Below are positions 33,851 to 42,533 of a stretch of 64,000 nucleotides of DNA, piece by piece. Within the stretch, counting starts at the first letter, position 1. Each line of letters starts with the position of its first letter. The stretch is taken from contig NZ_NOIH01000007.1 in NCBI RefSeq assembly GCF_002245655.1, positions 248,001 through 312,000 on the forward strand, in the 5' to 3' direction. Origin of the DNA: Thauera propionica (lineage in GTDB: Bacteria > Pseudomonadota > Gammaproteobacteria > Burkholderiales > Rhodocyclaceae). The position numbers were made by a program, and so were the translations under genes. Under the pieces are notes generated by a model, which had not been told where the DNA came from, made no database searches, and worked only from the letters and a program-made list of their open reading frames with translations.

Positions 33851-35032
33851 ATGTCTCTTCGCCGACTGATCCACGCCAGCGCCTTCGCCGCTGCCACCCT
33901 GTGCGCCAGCCTGCCGGCTGCCGCCGAGACCGTCCGTTTCGGTTTCCTCGAACTCGACCGCAACCCCGCCTATGACGACAAGCGCACCTTCTTCCGCACG
34001 CTGTCGCAGCCGCTCGGGTCGCCGGTCGTCGGCGCCGAGGTCGCCCTGCGCGAATCGCGCTTCGTCGGCCAGGCGCTGAAGGTGGATTTCGCGCTCGAAC
34101 GCGCCAAAGGCGCCGACACCGCCGCGCTGATCGCGGAGGCGAGCAGGCTGCAGGCAGGCGGCGTGCGCTACTTCCTGGTCGACGCGCCCGCTGCGGTGGT
34201 CGCCGAGTTGGCCAAGGCCACCCGCGGCAGCGAGATGGTGCTGTTCAACGTGTCGGCGGCCGACGACGCACTGCGCCAGGCTCAATGCCAGCCCCATCTG
34301 TTCCACACCTTGCCGAACCACGCCATGCAGACCGACGCGATGGCGCAGTACCTGGTGTCGCGCAAGTGGCGTTCGGTGCTGCTGCTCGAAGGCCCGCTGG
34401 CCGACGACAAGCTGATCTCGGCCGCGTTCGAGAACTCGGCCAAGCGGCTCGGCATCAAGATCGTCGACAAGCGGCAATTCGTCCTGAGCAACGATCCGCG
34501 CCAGCGCGAGCAGGGCAACGTGGCGCTGCTGACCGCCGGCAAGGACTACGACGCCATCTTCGTCGCCGATTCGGATGGCGAATTCGCCCGCACCGTGCCT
34601 TACCGCGCCGTGCTGCCGCGCCCGGTGGTGGGCGCCGAAGGCCTTGTGGCGGAAGCCTGGCACTGGGCCTGGGAACGCCACGGCGCGCCGCAACTCACCA
34701 GCCGCATGGTGAAGCAGGGCGATCGCCACCCTTCGAGCAGGGACTGGGCGGCGTGGGTCGCGGTGAAGGCCGTCGTCGAATCCGTGGTGCGGACGAACAA
34801 TGCCCCCTTTGCGCAGCAGGTCGCGTACCTGGCCGGCGAGGAGATCACCATCGACGGCTTCAAGGGCAACAAGCTGGGGTTCCGGCCCTGGGATCGCCAG
34901 CTGCGTCAACCGCTCCTGATTGCGACCCACAACGCCGTCGTGGAGCGTGCGCCGATCCAGGGCTTCCTGCACCAGACCAACAACATGGACACCCTCGGCT
35001 TCGACCAGCGCGACAGCCAGTGCAAGCCCTGA
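33851..35032 (+). CDS. ABC substrate-binding protein of the PQQ-dependent alcohol dehydrogenase system
   Basis: A 393-residue periplasmic protein with a signal peptide (about 1-25, ASLPAAAE). The mature part has a branched-chain amino acid-receptor-like fold (PBP1): VRFGFLELDRNPAYDDKRTFFRTLSQPLGSPVVGAEVALRES, then ALIAEASRLQAGGVRYFLVDAPAA, ending with HQTNNMDTLGFDQRDSQCKP. It matches the family found beside PQQ-linked alcohol dehydrogenases (TIGR03863-type). Its partners are the ATPase at 31859 and the permease at 35094. A binding protein of importer type with an exporter-type ATPase is unusual; the substrate is unknown. Confidence 0.88.
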   Translation: MSLRRLIHASAFAAATLCASLPAAAETVRFGFLELDRNPAYDDKRTFFRTLSQPLGSPVVGAEVALRESRFVGQALKVDFALERAKGADTAALIAEASRLQAGGVRYFLVDAPAAVVAELAKATRGSEMVLFNVSAADDALRQAQCQPHLFHTLPNHAMQTDAMAQYLVSRKWRSVLLLEGPLADDKLISAAFENSAKRLGIKIVDKRQFVLSNDPRQREQGNVALLTAGKDYDAIFVADSDGEFARTVPYRAVLPRPVVGAEGLVAEAWHWAWERHGAPQLTSRMVKQGDRHPSSRDWAAWVAVKAVVESVVRTNNAPFAQQVAYLAGEEITIDGFKGNKLGFRPWDRQLRQPLLIATHNAVVERAPIQGFLHQTNNMDTLGFDQRDSQCKP

Positions 35033-35093
35033 CTCGCAAGCAGCGTCATATACGCAGTCATACCCCGTCCATCGAATCCGCCGGAGCCACCCG

Positions 35094-35906
35094 ATGAACC
35101 TGCGCCATGCGCTGCTCGCCCTGCAGGCCGTCACCAGCCGCGAAGTTGCCAAATTCGTCCGCCAGGGCGGGCGGCTGGCGTCTGCGCTGGTGCGACCGCT
35201 GCTGTGGCTGGTTGTGTTCGCCGCAGGTTTCCAGAACGTGTTCGGCGTGTCGATCATCCCGCCGTACGAGACCTACATCCCGTACCAGACCTACATCGTT
35301 CCGGGCCTGCTCGGCATGGTGCTGCTGTTCAACGGCATGCAGTCCTCGCTGGCCATGGTCTACGACCGCGAGATGGGCGTGATGCGCCTGCTGCTGACGG
35401 CGCCGCTGCCGCGCTGGTACCTGCTGTTCTGCAAGCTGCTGGCCGGCACGCTGCTGTCGGTGCTGCAGGCCTACGTTTTCCTGATCATCGCCGCGCTGTT
35501 CGATGTCGGCGTACCGCTGTCGGGCTGGCTGTACGCGCTGCCGGTGCTCGTACTTGCGGGGATGATGCTGGGTGCGCTCGGCCTGCTGCTGTCCGTGCAT
35601 GTGAAGCAACTGGAGAACTTCGCCGGCACCATGAACTTCGTGATCTTCCCGATGTTCTTCCTGTCGCCTGCGCTGTACCCGCTGTGGAAGCTCGAGGAGT
35701 CCGGCGCCACGGTGATCCATTTCCTCGCCACCTGGAACCCTTTCACCCACGCCGTCGAAGCCGTGCGCTTCGCGCTCTACGGCCAGTGGTCGCCGCAATC
35801 GCTGGCAATCGTCGCCGGCTGCCTCGCGGCCTTCTTCACGCTTGCTGCCTGGGGCTACGACCCGCAGCGCGGCATGCTCAAGCGCAGTGGCGGCAAGCCC
35901 GGCTAG
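35094..35906 (+). CDS. ABC-2 type permease of the PQQ-dependent alcohol dehydrogenase system
   Basis: A 270-residue ABC-2 permease with six membrane helices. MNLRHALLALQAVTSREVAKFVRQGGRLASALVRPLLWLVVFAAGFQ starts it; GLLGMVLLFNGMQSSLAMVYDREMGVMRLLLTAPLPRWYLLFCKLLAGTLLSVLQAYVFL (about 70-128) and MNFVIFPMFFLSPALYPLWKLEESGATVIHFLATWNPFTHAVEAVRFALYGQW (about 180-232) are family blocks. It fits the TIGR03861-type alcohol ABC permease. It probably acts with the ATPase at 31859. A CXXCW-motif protein that often joins this set was not found in the window. Confidence 0.9.
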   Translation: MNLRHALLALQAVTSREVAKFVRQGGRLASALVRPLLWLVVFAAGFQNVFGVSIIPPYETYIPYQTYIVPGLLGMVLLFNGMQSSLAMVYDREMGVMRLLLTAPLPRWYLLFCKLLAGTLLSVLQAYVFLIIAALFDVGVPLSGWLYALPVLVLAGMMLGALGLLLSVHVKQLENFAGTMNFVIFPMFFLSPALYPLWKLEESGATVIHFLATWNPFTHAVEAVRFALYGQWSPQSLAIVAGCLAAFFTLAAWGYDPQRGMLKRSGGKPG

Positions 35907-35962
35907 GTGCCGTTCGGACCCACCATTCCAACCCGACACTCGGTCCCCGTCCGCAGCCCGAA

Positions 35963-35978
35963 TGGCACGCCGCTTGCA
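35963..35978 (+). promoter_or_regulatory. Sigma-54 (-24/-12) promoter of the mxaD-like gene
   Basis: TGGCACGCCGCTTGCA matches TGGCACGNNNNTTGCA at every fixed position, with GG and GC exactly ten bases apart. The predicted start near 35988 leaves a 50-base leader to ATG 36038. It lies in the 131-base gap 35907-36037. Confidence 0.8.
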
Positions 35979-36037
35979 TCGCATCCACCGTCGGCGCGGT
36001 CGACACCCCGAGGACACACAATCAGAACGGAGGAGCA

Positions 36038-36586
36038 ATGGGCGTAAGCAAGAGGCAATTCCTGCTGCTGGTACTGGGCACAGCGCTGGCCGGCACGGCA
36101 TCCGCACACGGGCCGTCGCGGCTCAAGGTCGAACTCGGCATCGACATCGCCGCGCCGGCCGACAGGATCTGGGCCCGCATCGGTAACTTCCAGGACATGT
36201 CCTGGCATCCGGCGGTGGCCAGCTCCAGCGGCAACGGCGGCAACGCAGCCGAGGCCACGCGCGTGCTGGTTCTGAAGGGCGAGGGCAATCCGACGATCGA
36301 GGAGGCACTGCGTCGGCACGACGCCGCCGGGATGAGCTACGCGTACAAGATCACCAAGGTCGATCCCGCGGTGCTGCCGGTCAATAACTACGCCTCGACG
36401 CTGTCGGTGGAGTCGGTGGGCGAGGGCAAGAGCCGGGTCTCGTGGAAAGGCGCCTTCTACCGCGGCTATCCCAACAACGACCCGCCGCCCGAACAGAACG
36501 ACGATGCCGCGATCAAGGCCGTCACCGGCGTTTACCAGAGCGGACTGGATGCACTGAAGGCGGAGTTCGAGGGTGGCGCCAAGTGA
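36038..36586 (+). CDS. MxaD-like SRPBCC family periplasmic protein
   Basis: A 182-residue protein with a signal peptide (about 1-24, GTASAHG). The mature SRPBCC/START-like fold shows LKVELGIDIAAPADRIWARIGNFQDMSWHPAV (about 29-60), then EALRRHDAAGMSYAYKITKVDPAVLPVNNYASTLSVESVGEGKSRVSWKGAFYRG. This matches MxaD, a methanol-oxidation protein that stimulates electron transfer between methanol dehydrogenase and its cytochrome c. ATG at 36038 follows GGAGG. A sigma-54 promoter stands just upstream. Here no mxa gene accompanies it, so it probably serves XoxF. Confidence 0.85.
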   Translation: MGVSKRQFLLLVLGTALAGTASAHGPSRLKVELGIDIAAPADRIWARIGNFQDMSWHPAVASSSGNGGNAAEATRVLVLKGEGNPTIEEALRRHDAAGMSYAYKITKVDPAVLPVNNYASTLSVESVGEGKSRVSWKGAFYRGYPNNDPPPEQNDDAAIKAVTGVYQSGLDALKAEFEGGAK

Positions 36587-36617
36587 ACGGAACGCGCCAG
36601 AAATAGGGGAGGGCGGC

Positions 36618-37652
36618 ATGACTGCTCAGTCCGCCCTGAGTGGCACCGTTTGTCATCGGATGGCATCGCGGAAAGGGCGGACATGGATTGCTCTGCTGCT
36701 GCTTGCGTGTGGCGGCCCGTCCGCCGCCGCACCCACCCTCCACGCGATGGACCGCCCCATCGCCGTCGTGACCACCCAGTCCGACGATGCGGTCTCCCTC
36801 GTGTCGCTGGACGAGATGCGCACGCTTGCGACCGTGACGGTCGGCGGCAAGCCTGCGGGCGTGGCGGTCGACTGCATACGCCGGCGCGCCTACGTGAGCA
36901 GTCCCGAAGGGGGCTACGTGTCGGTCCTCGATCTCGAACAAGCAGCCTTGGATTCACGCCTGCAACTGGGCGGCGGACCGCTGGGCATTGCGCTCGCGCC
37001 CGATGGCCGCACACTGTACGTGGCCGACTGGCACGGCCACCGCATCCACGTGATCGATACGGGCGTGCTGCAAGTGCGACAGACGATTCCGACCGGGCTT
37101 TCGCCCTCGGGGCTGGCGGTTTCACCCGACGGTCGGTTGCTCGCCAGCGCCGACCGCGACAGTGACCAGGTGTCGCTGTTCGACACAGGCAGTCTGGAAC
37201 GCCGTGCGGTCATCTCGACCGGCCAACGCCCCTTCGGGCTGGGGTTCTCGCCGGACGGGCGCTGGCTGATCACTGCGGACGTTGCCTCCGACAGCGCCAC
37301 CGTCATCGAGGTCGCGACCGAAAGGGCGGCCCACCGCCTGCAGGCCGGCGAACGCCCCTATGGGGTCGCCGTAGCCGGTCGGCGCATCTTCGTCACCAAC
37401 CAGTACGCGGGCACTGTATCGGTGTTCGATCTGGACACGTTCGCACCGCTCGCCACGATCGAAACCGGCGAGTACCCCGAAGGCGTCGACGTCGCCCCGG
37501 ACGGCAGATCGGTGCTGGTGGCAAATTGGTTCGACAACACCCTGAGCCGCATCGACGTCGACACCCTGAAGGCGGTCGGCGAGGCGCGAACCGGCAGCGG
37601 TCCGCGTGCTTTTGGCCGTTTCGTCCTGCCGTGCACGACGCCAATGCAGTAA
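36618..37652 (+). CDS. Second YVTN beta-propeller protein
   Basis: A 344-residue secreted protein with an N-terminal hydrophobic segment (about 23-37, WIALLLLACGGPSAAA). Seven propeller blades follow, such as PIAVVTTQSDDAVSLVSLDEMRTLATVTVGGKPAGVAVDCIRRRAYVSSPEGG and RTLYVADWHGHRIHVIDTGVLQVRQTIPTGLSPSGLAVSPDGR. It is a paralogue of the protein at 32732, sharing blade design but not close sequence. ATG at 36618 with AGGGGAGGG upstream is chosen. The gene starts 31 bases after the MxaD-like gene and so shares its sigma-54 promoter. Confidence 0.85.
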   Translation: MTAQSALSGTVCHRMASRKGRTWIALLLLACGGPSAAAPTLHAMDRPIAVVTTQSDDAVSLVSLDEMRTLATVTVGGKPAGVAVDCIRRRAYVSSPEGGYVSVLDLEQAALDSRLQLGGGPLGIALAPDGRTLYVADWHGHRIHVIDTGVLQVRQTIPTGLSPSGLAVSPDGRLLASADRDSDQVSLFDTGSLERRAVISTGQRPFGLGFSPDGRWLITADVASDSATVIEVATERAAHRLQAGERPYGVAVAGRRIFVTNQYAGTVSVFDLDTFAPLATIETGEYPEGVDVAPDGRSVLVANWFDNTLSRIDVDTLKAVGEARTGSGPRAFGRFVLPCTTPMQ

Positions 37653-37763
37653 ATCGGCAACAAAGGGAGACCTCCCTCACTCCCGACAGCGGAACACCGC
37701 ACGTACCCTGTCAGGGCGTGTGGGATAATCGCGGCCCTTTGAAGCGAACATGGAACAGGCTCG

Positions 37764-40700
37764 ATGGAGCGGAAGTCACTCAGGACGCGCCTGACCTTGG
37801 GCGTACTCAGCGCCGTGGCGTTCTCGCTGCTGGCGATGACCTGGGTTGTCAGTCGCGACCTGCGCGTCGACATGGAGGCTGCGATCTCGGCACAGCAGTA
37901 CTCGACCGTGTCGCTTCTCGCGGCCGAGATCGACCGCTCGGTGCGCGAGCGTGTCGACCTGTTGCACGAGTTGTCGCGCACGCTCACCCGCAATGGCGAG
38001 GACGGCAATGGCGTCCAGAAACGCCTTATGGAGGCCCAGGGGCCGCTGCTGCGGCTGTTCAACCTGGGGGTGTTCGTCACCGACGCCCACGGCATCGCCG
38101 TCGCCAGCGTTCCCGAGGAGCGTATCCGGGTCGGCACTGACTACAGTGCATTGGCTTACACGGCGGAGGTTCTGCAGCGCGGCCACAGCGTCGTTACCGA
38201 GCCGCTGCGCGGAAACAGCACCGGCGTCATCGTGGTGGCGATGGCTGTACCGATCACCGAGGCCGACGGCACGGTGCCGGGTGCCTTGGTCGGCGTCATC
38301 AACCTCGAACAACCGAATTTCCTCGACGAGATCAGCACGGCCAAGTACGGCCTGACCGGGGACTTCGTGCTGACGGCACCGGTATCGCGCGTCACCATCG
38401 CATCGTCCGACCGCCGCCGCACCCTCAAGCCCGGCCCCGAACGCGGCATCAACCCGATCTACGACCGCTACATCGACGGCTTCGACGGCTCGGGCATCGC
38501 GGTGAGCTCGCGTGGTGTGGAGGAGCTCAGCTCTTCGCGTCGCATCCCTGCGACCGGGTGGCTGATGCAGGCCGTCTTGCCGACAAGCGAGGCCTTCGCC
38601 CCCATCCACGCGCTGCAGCGGCGCATCGCGCTCAGCTCTGCCTTCATCATGCTGATCGTCGGCGGGCTCGCGTGGCTTTGGGTGCGGGGCCAGCTGCGCC
38701 CCCTGCAGGATGCGGCCGCGAGGCTTGGCGACATGGGGCAGGGCACCTTGCCTCGGCTGGCGCTGCCGGTGCGTGACAACGACGAGATCGGACAACTGAC
38801 CCAGGCCTTCAACGACCTGCTCGCCAAGATCGAACAGCAGGAAGCCCAGGCCATCGAGATCGTGTCGAACCGGCGCCTGCGCAAGATCCTGCACAACGTG
38901 CCGGGCATGGTGTTCCAGTACCGCAGCCACGCGGGCGACGGCGGCGACTTCCTGTTCGCCAGCGAAGGCGCGCTGGCGATCTACGGACTGCCCGCCGACG
39001 CGGTGATGGCCGATGCGCTGCTGATCCGCGACCTGATGCTTGAGGAGGACAGCGAGCGCCTGTTCGGTTCGATGCGACGCTCTGCCGAGAACATGACCCG
39101 TTGGCAGGTGGATTACCGCATCCGGCGCGAGGACGGCCGCATCCGCTGGCTGCGCGTCGATGCCTTGCCCGAACGCGATCCCGAAGGTGTGGTGATCTGG
39201 TTCGGCGTCGTCACCGACATTACGGCCACCAAGCAGATGGAAGCCGAGCTGCGCATTGCCGCGGCCACCTTCCAGAGCCACGAGGGTCTGTTCATCACGG
39301 ACACGCAGGGCGTGATCCTGCGTGTGAACCGCGCCTTCAGCGAGATCACCGGTTACGCCGAACACGAGGTGATCGGACACACGCCATCGATCCTGCGCTC
39401 GGGCCGCCATGACGCGTCGTTCTACACCCAGTTGTGGCAGCGCCTGGCCGAAGAGGGCGTTTGGTCGGGCGAGATCTGGAACAAGCGCAAGTCAGGCGAG
39501 GTGTACCCGGAGTGGGTAACGATCTCGGCCGTCAGGGACGCCGACGGCATGATCAGCCACTACGTCGCGGCGTTCCGCGACATCACCGAGCGCAAGGAGA
39601 CCGAGGAGCGCATCTACCGCCTCGCCTACTTCGACCCGCTGACGAACCTGCCCAACCGGCGACTGCTGGGAGACCGCATCCAGCACGCCATCGTGTCGAG
39701 CCAGCGCAGCCACGAATGCTGCGCCCTGTTCTTCCTCGACATCGACCATTTCAAGCTGCTCAACGACACCAAGGGGCACGACGTCGGCGACCGCCTGCTG
39801 GCCGACGTTGCACTGCGCCTCACGGCTGCACTGCGCCACGAGGACACGGTGGCGCGGCTCGGCGGCGACGAGTTCGTCGTGATGCTCGAGCGCCTGAGCA
39901 CCGACCCGGCGCTCGCCGCCGCGTCCGCGGCCCTGGTCGCGGAGAAGCTGCGCGCGGTCATCGCCGAGCCCTACGATCTCGACGGCTATCGCCACCTGAC
40001 GACGTCCAGCATCGGTGTCACGATCTTCCAGGGCGAGGGGCAGCCGGTCGACGCCCTGCTCAAGCAGGCGGACGTGGCCCTGTACGAGGCGAAGGCCGCC
40101 GGGCGCAATACGGCGCGCTTCTTCGACCCCGCGATGCAGCACCAGATCAACGAACGACTCGCACTCGAGGCTGCGTTGCGCGAAGCCATCGAACAGCGGC
40201 GCCTGACGCTGTGGTACCAGCCACAGGTGGACGCTACCGGCACTACGCTCGGTGCCGAGGCACTGCTGCGCTGGATCGACAAGGACGGCCGGATCGTCCC
40301 GACCGACCGTTTCATTCCGCTGGCCGAGGAAACCGGCCTGATCCATCCGATCGGCCGCTTCGTCCTGCAGGCGACCTGCGAGCAGCTCGCTGCCTGGGCC
40401 AGCGAGCCAAGGCTAGCCGGGCTCGTGCTGGCGATCAATATCAGCGCCCGCCAGTTCGCGGAACCGGATTTCGTCAGCGAACTACGGACCATGCTGGTCG
40501 ACCATCACGTCCCCGCGGGCCGTCTGAAGCTCGAGCTGACCGAAAGCGTGGTGCTGGAGCATGTCGACGAAGCCGTACAGCGCATGGAACAGCTCAGGGA
40601 GATTGGGCTGCTGTTCGCGCTGGACGATTTCGGCACAGGCTACTCGTCGCTCTCCTACCTGAAGCGCCTGCCGGTCGACCAGGTAAAGATCGACAAGGCC

Positions 40701-40928
40701 TTCGTCCGCGACGTCTGCGAGGACGCGGGCGATGCCGCCATCGCCCGGACCATCGTGACCCTCGGTCACGTGCTCGGTATCTCGATCATCGCCGAAGGCG
40801 TGGAGACGGAGGCGCAGCTCGACTTCCTGCAGGCCTGCGGCTGCGACGCCTACCAGGGCTACCTGTTCGGCAAACCCATGCCGGTGGACGAGTTCGAGCG
40901 CTTCGCTGCGTCCGTGGCCACTGCCTGA
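37764..40928 (+). CDS. Membrane GGDEF/EAL protein with dCache, HAMP and two PAS domains
   Basis: A 1054-residue c-di-GMP signalling protein. A first membrane helix (about 12-30) and a second one (about 288-310) frame a periplasmic dCache-like sensor. HAMP (about 310-365) and two PAS domains (about 370-490, 495-615) follow. The GGDEF domain (about 620-785) has FLDIDHFKLLNDTKGHDVGD, an intact I-site RHED and RLGGDEFVVML. The EAL domain (about 795-1045) has GAEALLRW and LDDFGTGYSSLSYLKRLPVDQVKIDKAFV, so both halves look active. It may link periplasmic alcohol or redox state to attachment; this is only positional. Confidence 0.93.
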   Translation: MERKSLRTRLTLGVLSAVAFSLLAMTWVVSRDLRVDMEAAISAQQYSTVSLLAAEIDRSVRERVDLLHELSRTLTRNGEDGNGVQKRLMEAQGPLLRLFNLGVFVTDAHGIAVASVPEERIRVGTDYSALAYTAEVLQRGHSVVTEPLRGNSTGVIVVAMAVPITEADGTVPGALVGVINLEQPNFLDEISTAKYGLTGDFVLTAPVSRVTIASSDRRRTLKPGPERGINPIYDRYIDGFDGSGIAVSSRGVEELSSSRRIPATGWLMQAVLPTSEAFAPIHALQRRIALSSAFIMLIVGGLAWLWVRGQLRPLQDAAARLGDMGQGTLPRLALPVRDNDEIGQLTQAFNDLLAKIEQQEAQAIEIVSNRRLRKILHNVPGMVFQYRSHAGDGGDFLFASEGALAIYGLPADAVMADALLIRDLMLEEDSERLFGSMRRSAENMTRWQVDYRIRREDGRIRWLRVDALPERDPEGVVIWFGVVTDITATKQMEAELRIAAATFQSHEGLFITDTQGVILRVNRAFSEITGYAEHEVIGHTPSILRSGRHDASFYTQLWQRLAEEGVWSGEIWNKRKSGEVYPEWVTISAVRDADGMISHYVAAFRDITERKETEERIYRLAYFDPLTNLPNRRLLGDRIQHAIVSSQRSHECCALFFLDIDHFKLLNDTKGHDVGDRLLADVALRLTAALRHEDTVARLGGDEFVVMLERLSTDPALAAASAALVAEKLRAVIAEPYDLDGYRHLTTSSIGVTIFQGEGQPVDALLKQADVALYEAKAAGRNTARFFDPAMQHQINERLALEAALREAIEQRRLTLWYQPQVDATGTTLGAEALLRWIDKDGRIVPTDRFIPLAEETGLIHPIGRFVLQATCEQLAAWASEPRLAGLVLAINISARQFAEPDFVSELRTMLVDHHVPAGRLKLELTESVVLEHVDEAVQRMEQLREIGLLFALDDFGTGYSSLSYLKRLPVDQVKIDKAFVRDVCEDAGDAAIARTIVTLGHVLGISIIAEGVETEAQLDFLQACGCDAYQGYLFGKPMPVDEFERFAASVATA

Positions 40929-40958
40929 GGAGACGAGCGCAGCTGACCGGCTGCGGCC

Positions 40959-41915
40959 TCAGTTGCGGAAACTGCGCGCCTCGAGCTCAAGGTAGCGGTG
41001 ATGGACATTGCGCCGATGAATGGCAGGGTAGCCAGCCCAGTCACGGTAGGGCAGGAAGGCCACATCCGTTTCGGCGGCATTGATCGTCTCCTGCAGCGAT
41101 GCGCCGCCGTTCAGCCGGCCGACGACGAAACGCTCGAGCGCCACGAGGTAGCCGTCGAGCGCATCCAGCAGGCGTTTGTCGCCCGGCGCCCCGTGGCCGG
41201 GCACGATGATGCGGGGTGACAGGGCGGCAATCCGGGCGAGCGTTTCCCGCCATGCTTCGATACGGGCATCGCGCACTTCTGGGATGCGCCGTTCGGTGAC
41301 GACTGTGCCGGAAAAGAGCACCCTGGCACGGCGATCGAACACCATCAGGTCGCCCGGCGCGCTGTTCCAGCCCGGGACGATCAGTTCGACCTCGCGCCGG
41401 CCGAGATCGATCAGCATGTCGCCACTGATCGATCGATCTGGCGCGACGACCCGCGTGCCGGTCATCGCCTCGTCACCGAGCAGCGCGTGCAGGTTCTCCA
41501 GGCACTGTTCGCACCGCTGCGCGAGCAGCCTCGCTGCCGCCTCGTGCGCCACGACCGGAACCCTCAGATCGGCAAACACAGCAGCACCGAGCACGAACTC
41601 CGGCACCGGCTGGGTCAGTACGAGCATGGTCATGCGCCTGCCCGGGGCCTCTCCCGCCACCTGAGCGAGCAACTGCCGGCCATGGGCATACGAGGTGCCG
41701 GCATTCACCACGAGCACCGCTTCGTCGCCGACGATGAAGCCTAGGTTACCGACCTCTCCGCGGTTCTGCCGGCTGGCCTCATTCCTGCTACCGATCAGGA
41801 CCTGGTTGCCGGGCGCGACTTCGACCGAACGCATGGGGTCCGCCGATGCGGCCGTGGCGAGGAGCGCGAGCAGTGTTCCGCTCAGCCAACGTCCCAATCC
41901 GCGCCGCATGCGCAT
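40959..41915 (-). CDS. Quinoprotein relay metallohydrolase 1 (SoxH-like MBL fold) lacking the metal motif
   Basis: A 318-residue protein with a signal peptide (about 1-24, ATAASADPM). It has the overall MBL layout: NRGEVGNLGFIVGDEAVLVVNAGTSYAHGRQLL (about 43-75), LSPRIIVPGHGAPGDKRLLDALDGYL (about 232-257) and the terminal RDWAGYPAIHRRNVHHRYLELE. The HxHxDH motif that should follow is TQPVPEF (about 91), so three His and the Asp are all replaced, in frame and in good sequence context. Zinc hydrolysis is therefore doubtful. Start 41915 is preferred; 41957 is possible. It resembles TIGR04558-type proteins in quinoprotein clusters. Confidence 0.82.
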   Translation of the reverse strand: MRMRRGLGRWLSGTLLALLATAASADPMRSVEVAPGNQVLIGSRNEASRQNRGEVGNLGFIVGDEAVLVVNAGTSYAHGRQLLAQVAGEAPGRRMTMLVLTQPVPEFVLGAAVFADLRVPVVAHEAAARLLAQRCEQCLENLHALLGDEAMTGTRVVAPDRSISGDMLIDLGRREVELIVPGWNSAPGDLMVFDRRARVLFSGTVVTERRIPEVRDARIEAWRETLARIAALSPRIIVPGHGAPGDKRLLDALDGYLVALERFVVGRLNGGASLQETINAAETDVAFLPYRDWAGYPAIHRRNVHHRYLELEARSFRN

Positions 41916-41960
41916 CAAGCCAGACACATCAGCCCGCCTTTGAAACGGAGCCTTCATCCC

Positions 41961-42506
41961 ATGCCAAGCCCCGCCATCCATCGCCTGCTTCCCTGGCTCG
42001 CCAGCCTGGCCCTGGCCTTGCCGGCCGCCGCCAGCGCCCAGCCCGTGGGTGCAACGCTCGCCGTGCTCGACTTCGACCTCATCGAGGAGCATGTCGACCC
42101 CGCCCAGGCCGCCGACATGCGTCGCCGAATCCTGCGCATGGAGGAGATGCTGGCGCAGGGGCTGGCCGAGCGCGGCCTGTATCGTGTGGTCGAGCTTGGC
42201 GACGCGCGCACGCGCCTGGAGGAACTGCGTCGGCAGCAGGAACACATGCATCGGTGCGGCGCCTGTCAGGTCGAGATGGGCAGGGCGGTGGGAACGAAGT
42301 ACGTCGTCGCCGGCTGGGTACAGAAGGTAAGCAACCTGATCCTCAACATCAACATCGAACTGCGCGAGGTCGAAAGCGATCGTGTGGTGCTGAACAAGTC
42401 GGTCGACATCCGCGGCAACAACGACCGCGCCTGGGAGCATGGCATGCGTTTCCTGCTGCGCGATTTCGCGGAAAAGCGTGCAGCCAACCCCGCCTACGGA
42501 CTGTAG
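41961..42506 (+). CDS. DUF3280 family secreted protein
   Basis: A 181-residue protein with a signal peptide (about 1-26, LPAAASAQ). The mature domain: GATLAVLDFDLIEEHVDPAQAADMRRRILRMEEMLAQGLAERGLYRVVELGDARTRLEELRRQQEHMHRCGACQVEMGRAVGTKYVVAGWVQKVSNLILNINIELREVESDRVVLNKSVDIRGNNDRAWEHGMRFLL. CGAC at about 96 is a vicinal CxxC-type pair. It resembles DUF3280/DUF2380 proteins that sit with PQQ dehydrogenases. ATG 41961 has GGAG nine bases upstream. It diverges from the MBL1 gene. Confidence 0.85.
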   Translation: MPSPAIHRLLPWLASLALALPAAASAQPVGATLAVLDFDLIEEHVDPAQAADMRRRILRMEEMLAQGLAERGLYRVVELGDARTRLEELRRQQEHMHRCGACQVEMGRAVGTKYVVAGWVQKVSNLILNINIELREVESDRVVLNKSVDIRGNNDRAWEHGMRFLLRDFAEKRAANPAYGL

Positions 42507-42533
42507 CCGGTGCCGCGCTTCATGCCGGTGCGC

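Noticed and set aside
31727-35257. Very long open frame on the minus strand across the ABC genes
   Set aside because: Composition is repetitive His/Arg/Gly text typical of a shadow frame in GC-rich DNA. The plus strand has six well-recognised genes there.
37700-37763. GATAAT at about 37725 as -10 box of the GGDEF/EAL gene
   Set aside because: No matching -35 sequence at the right spacing, so the promoter is not supported.
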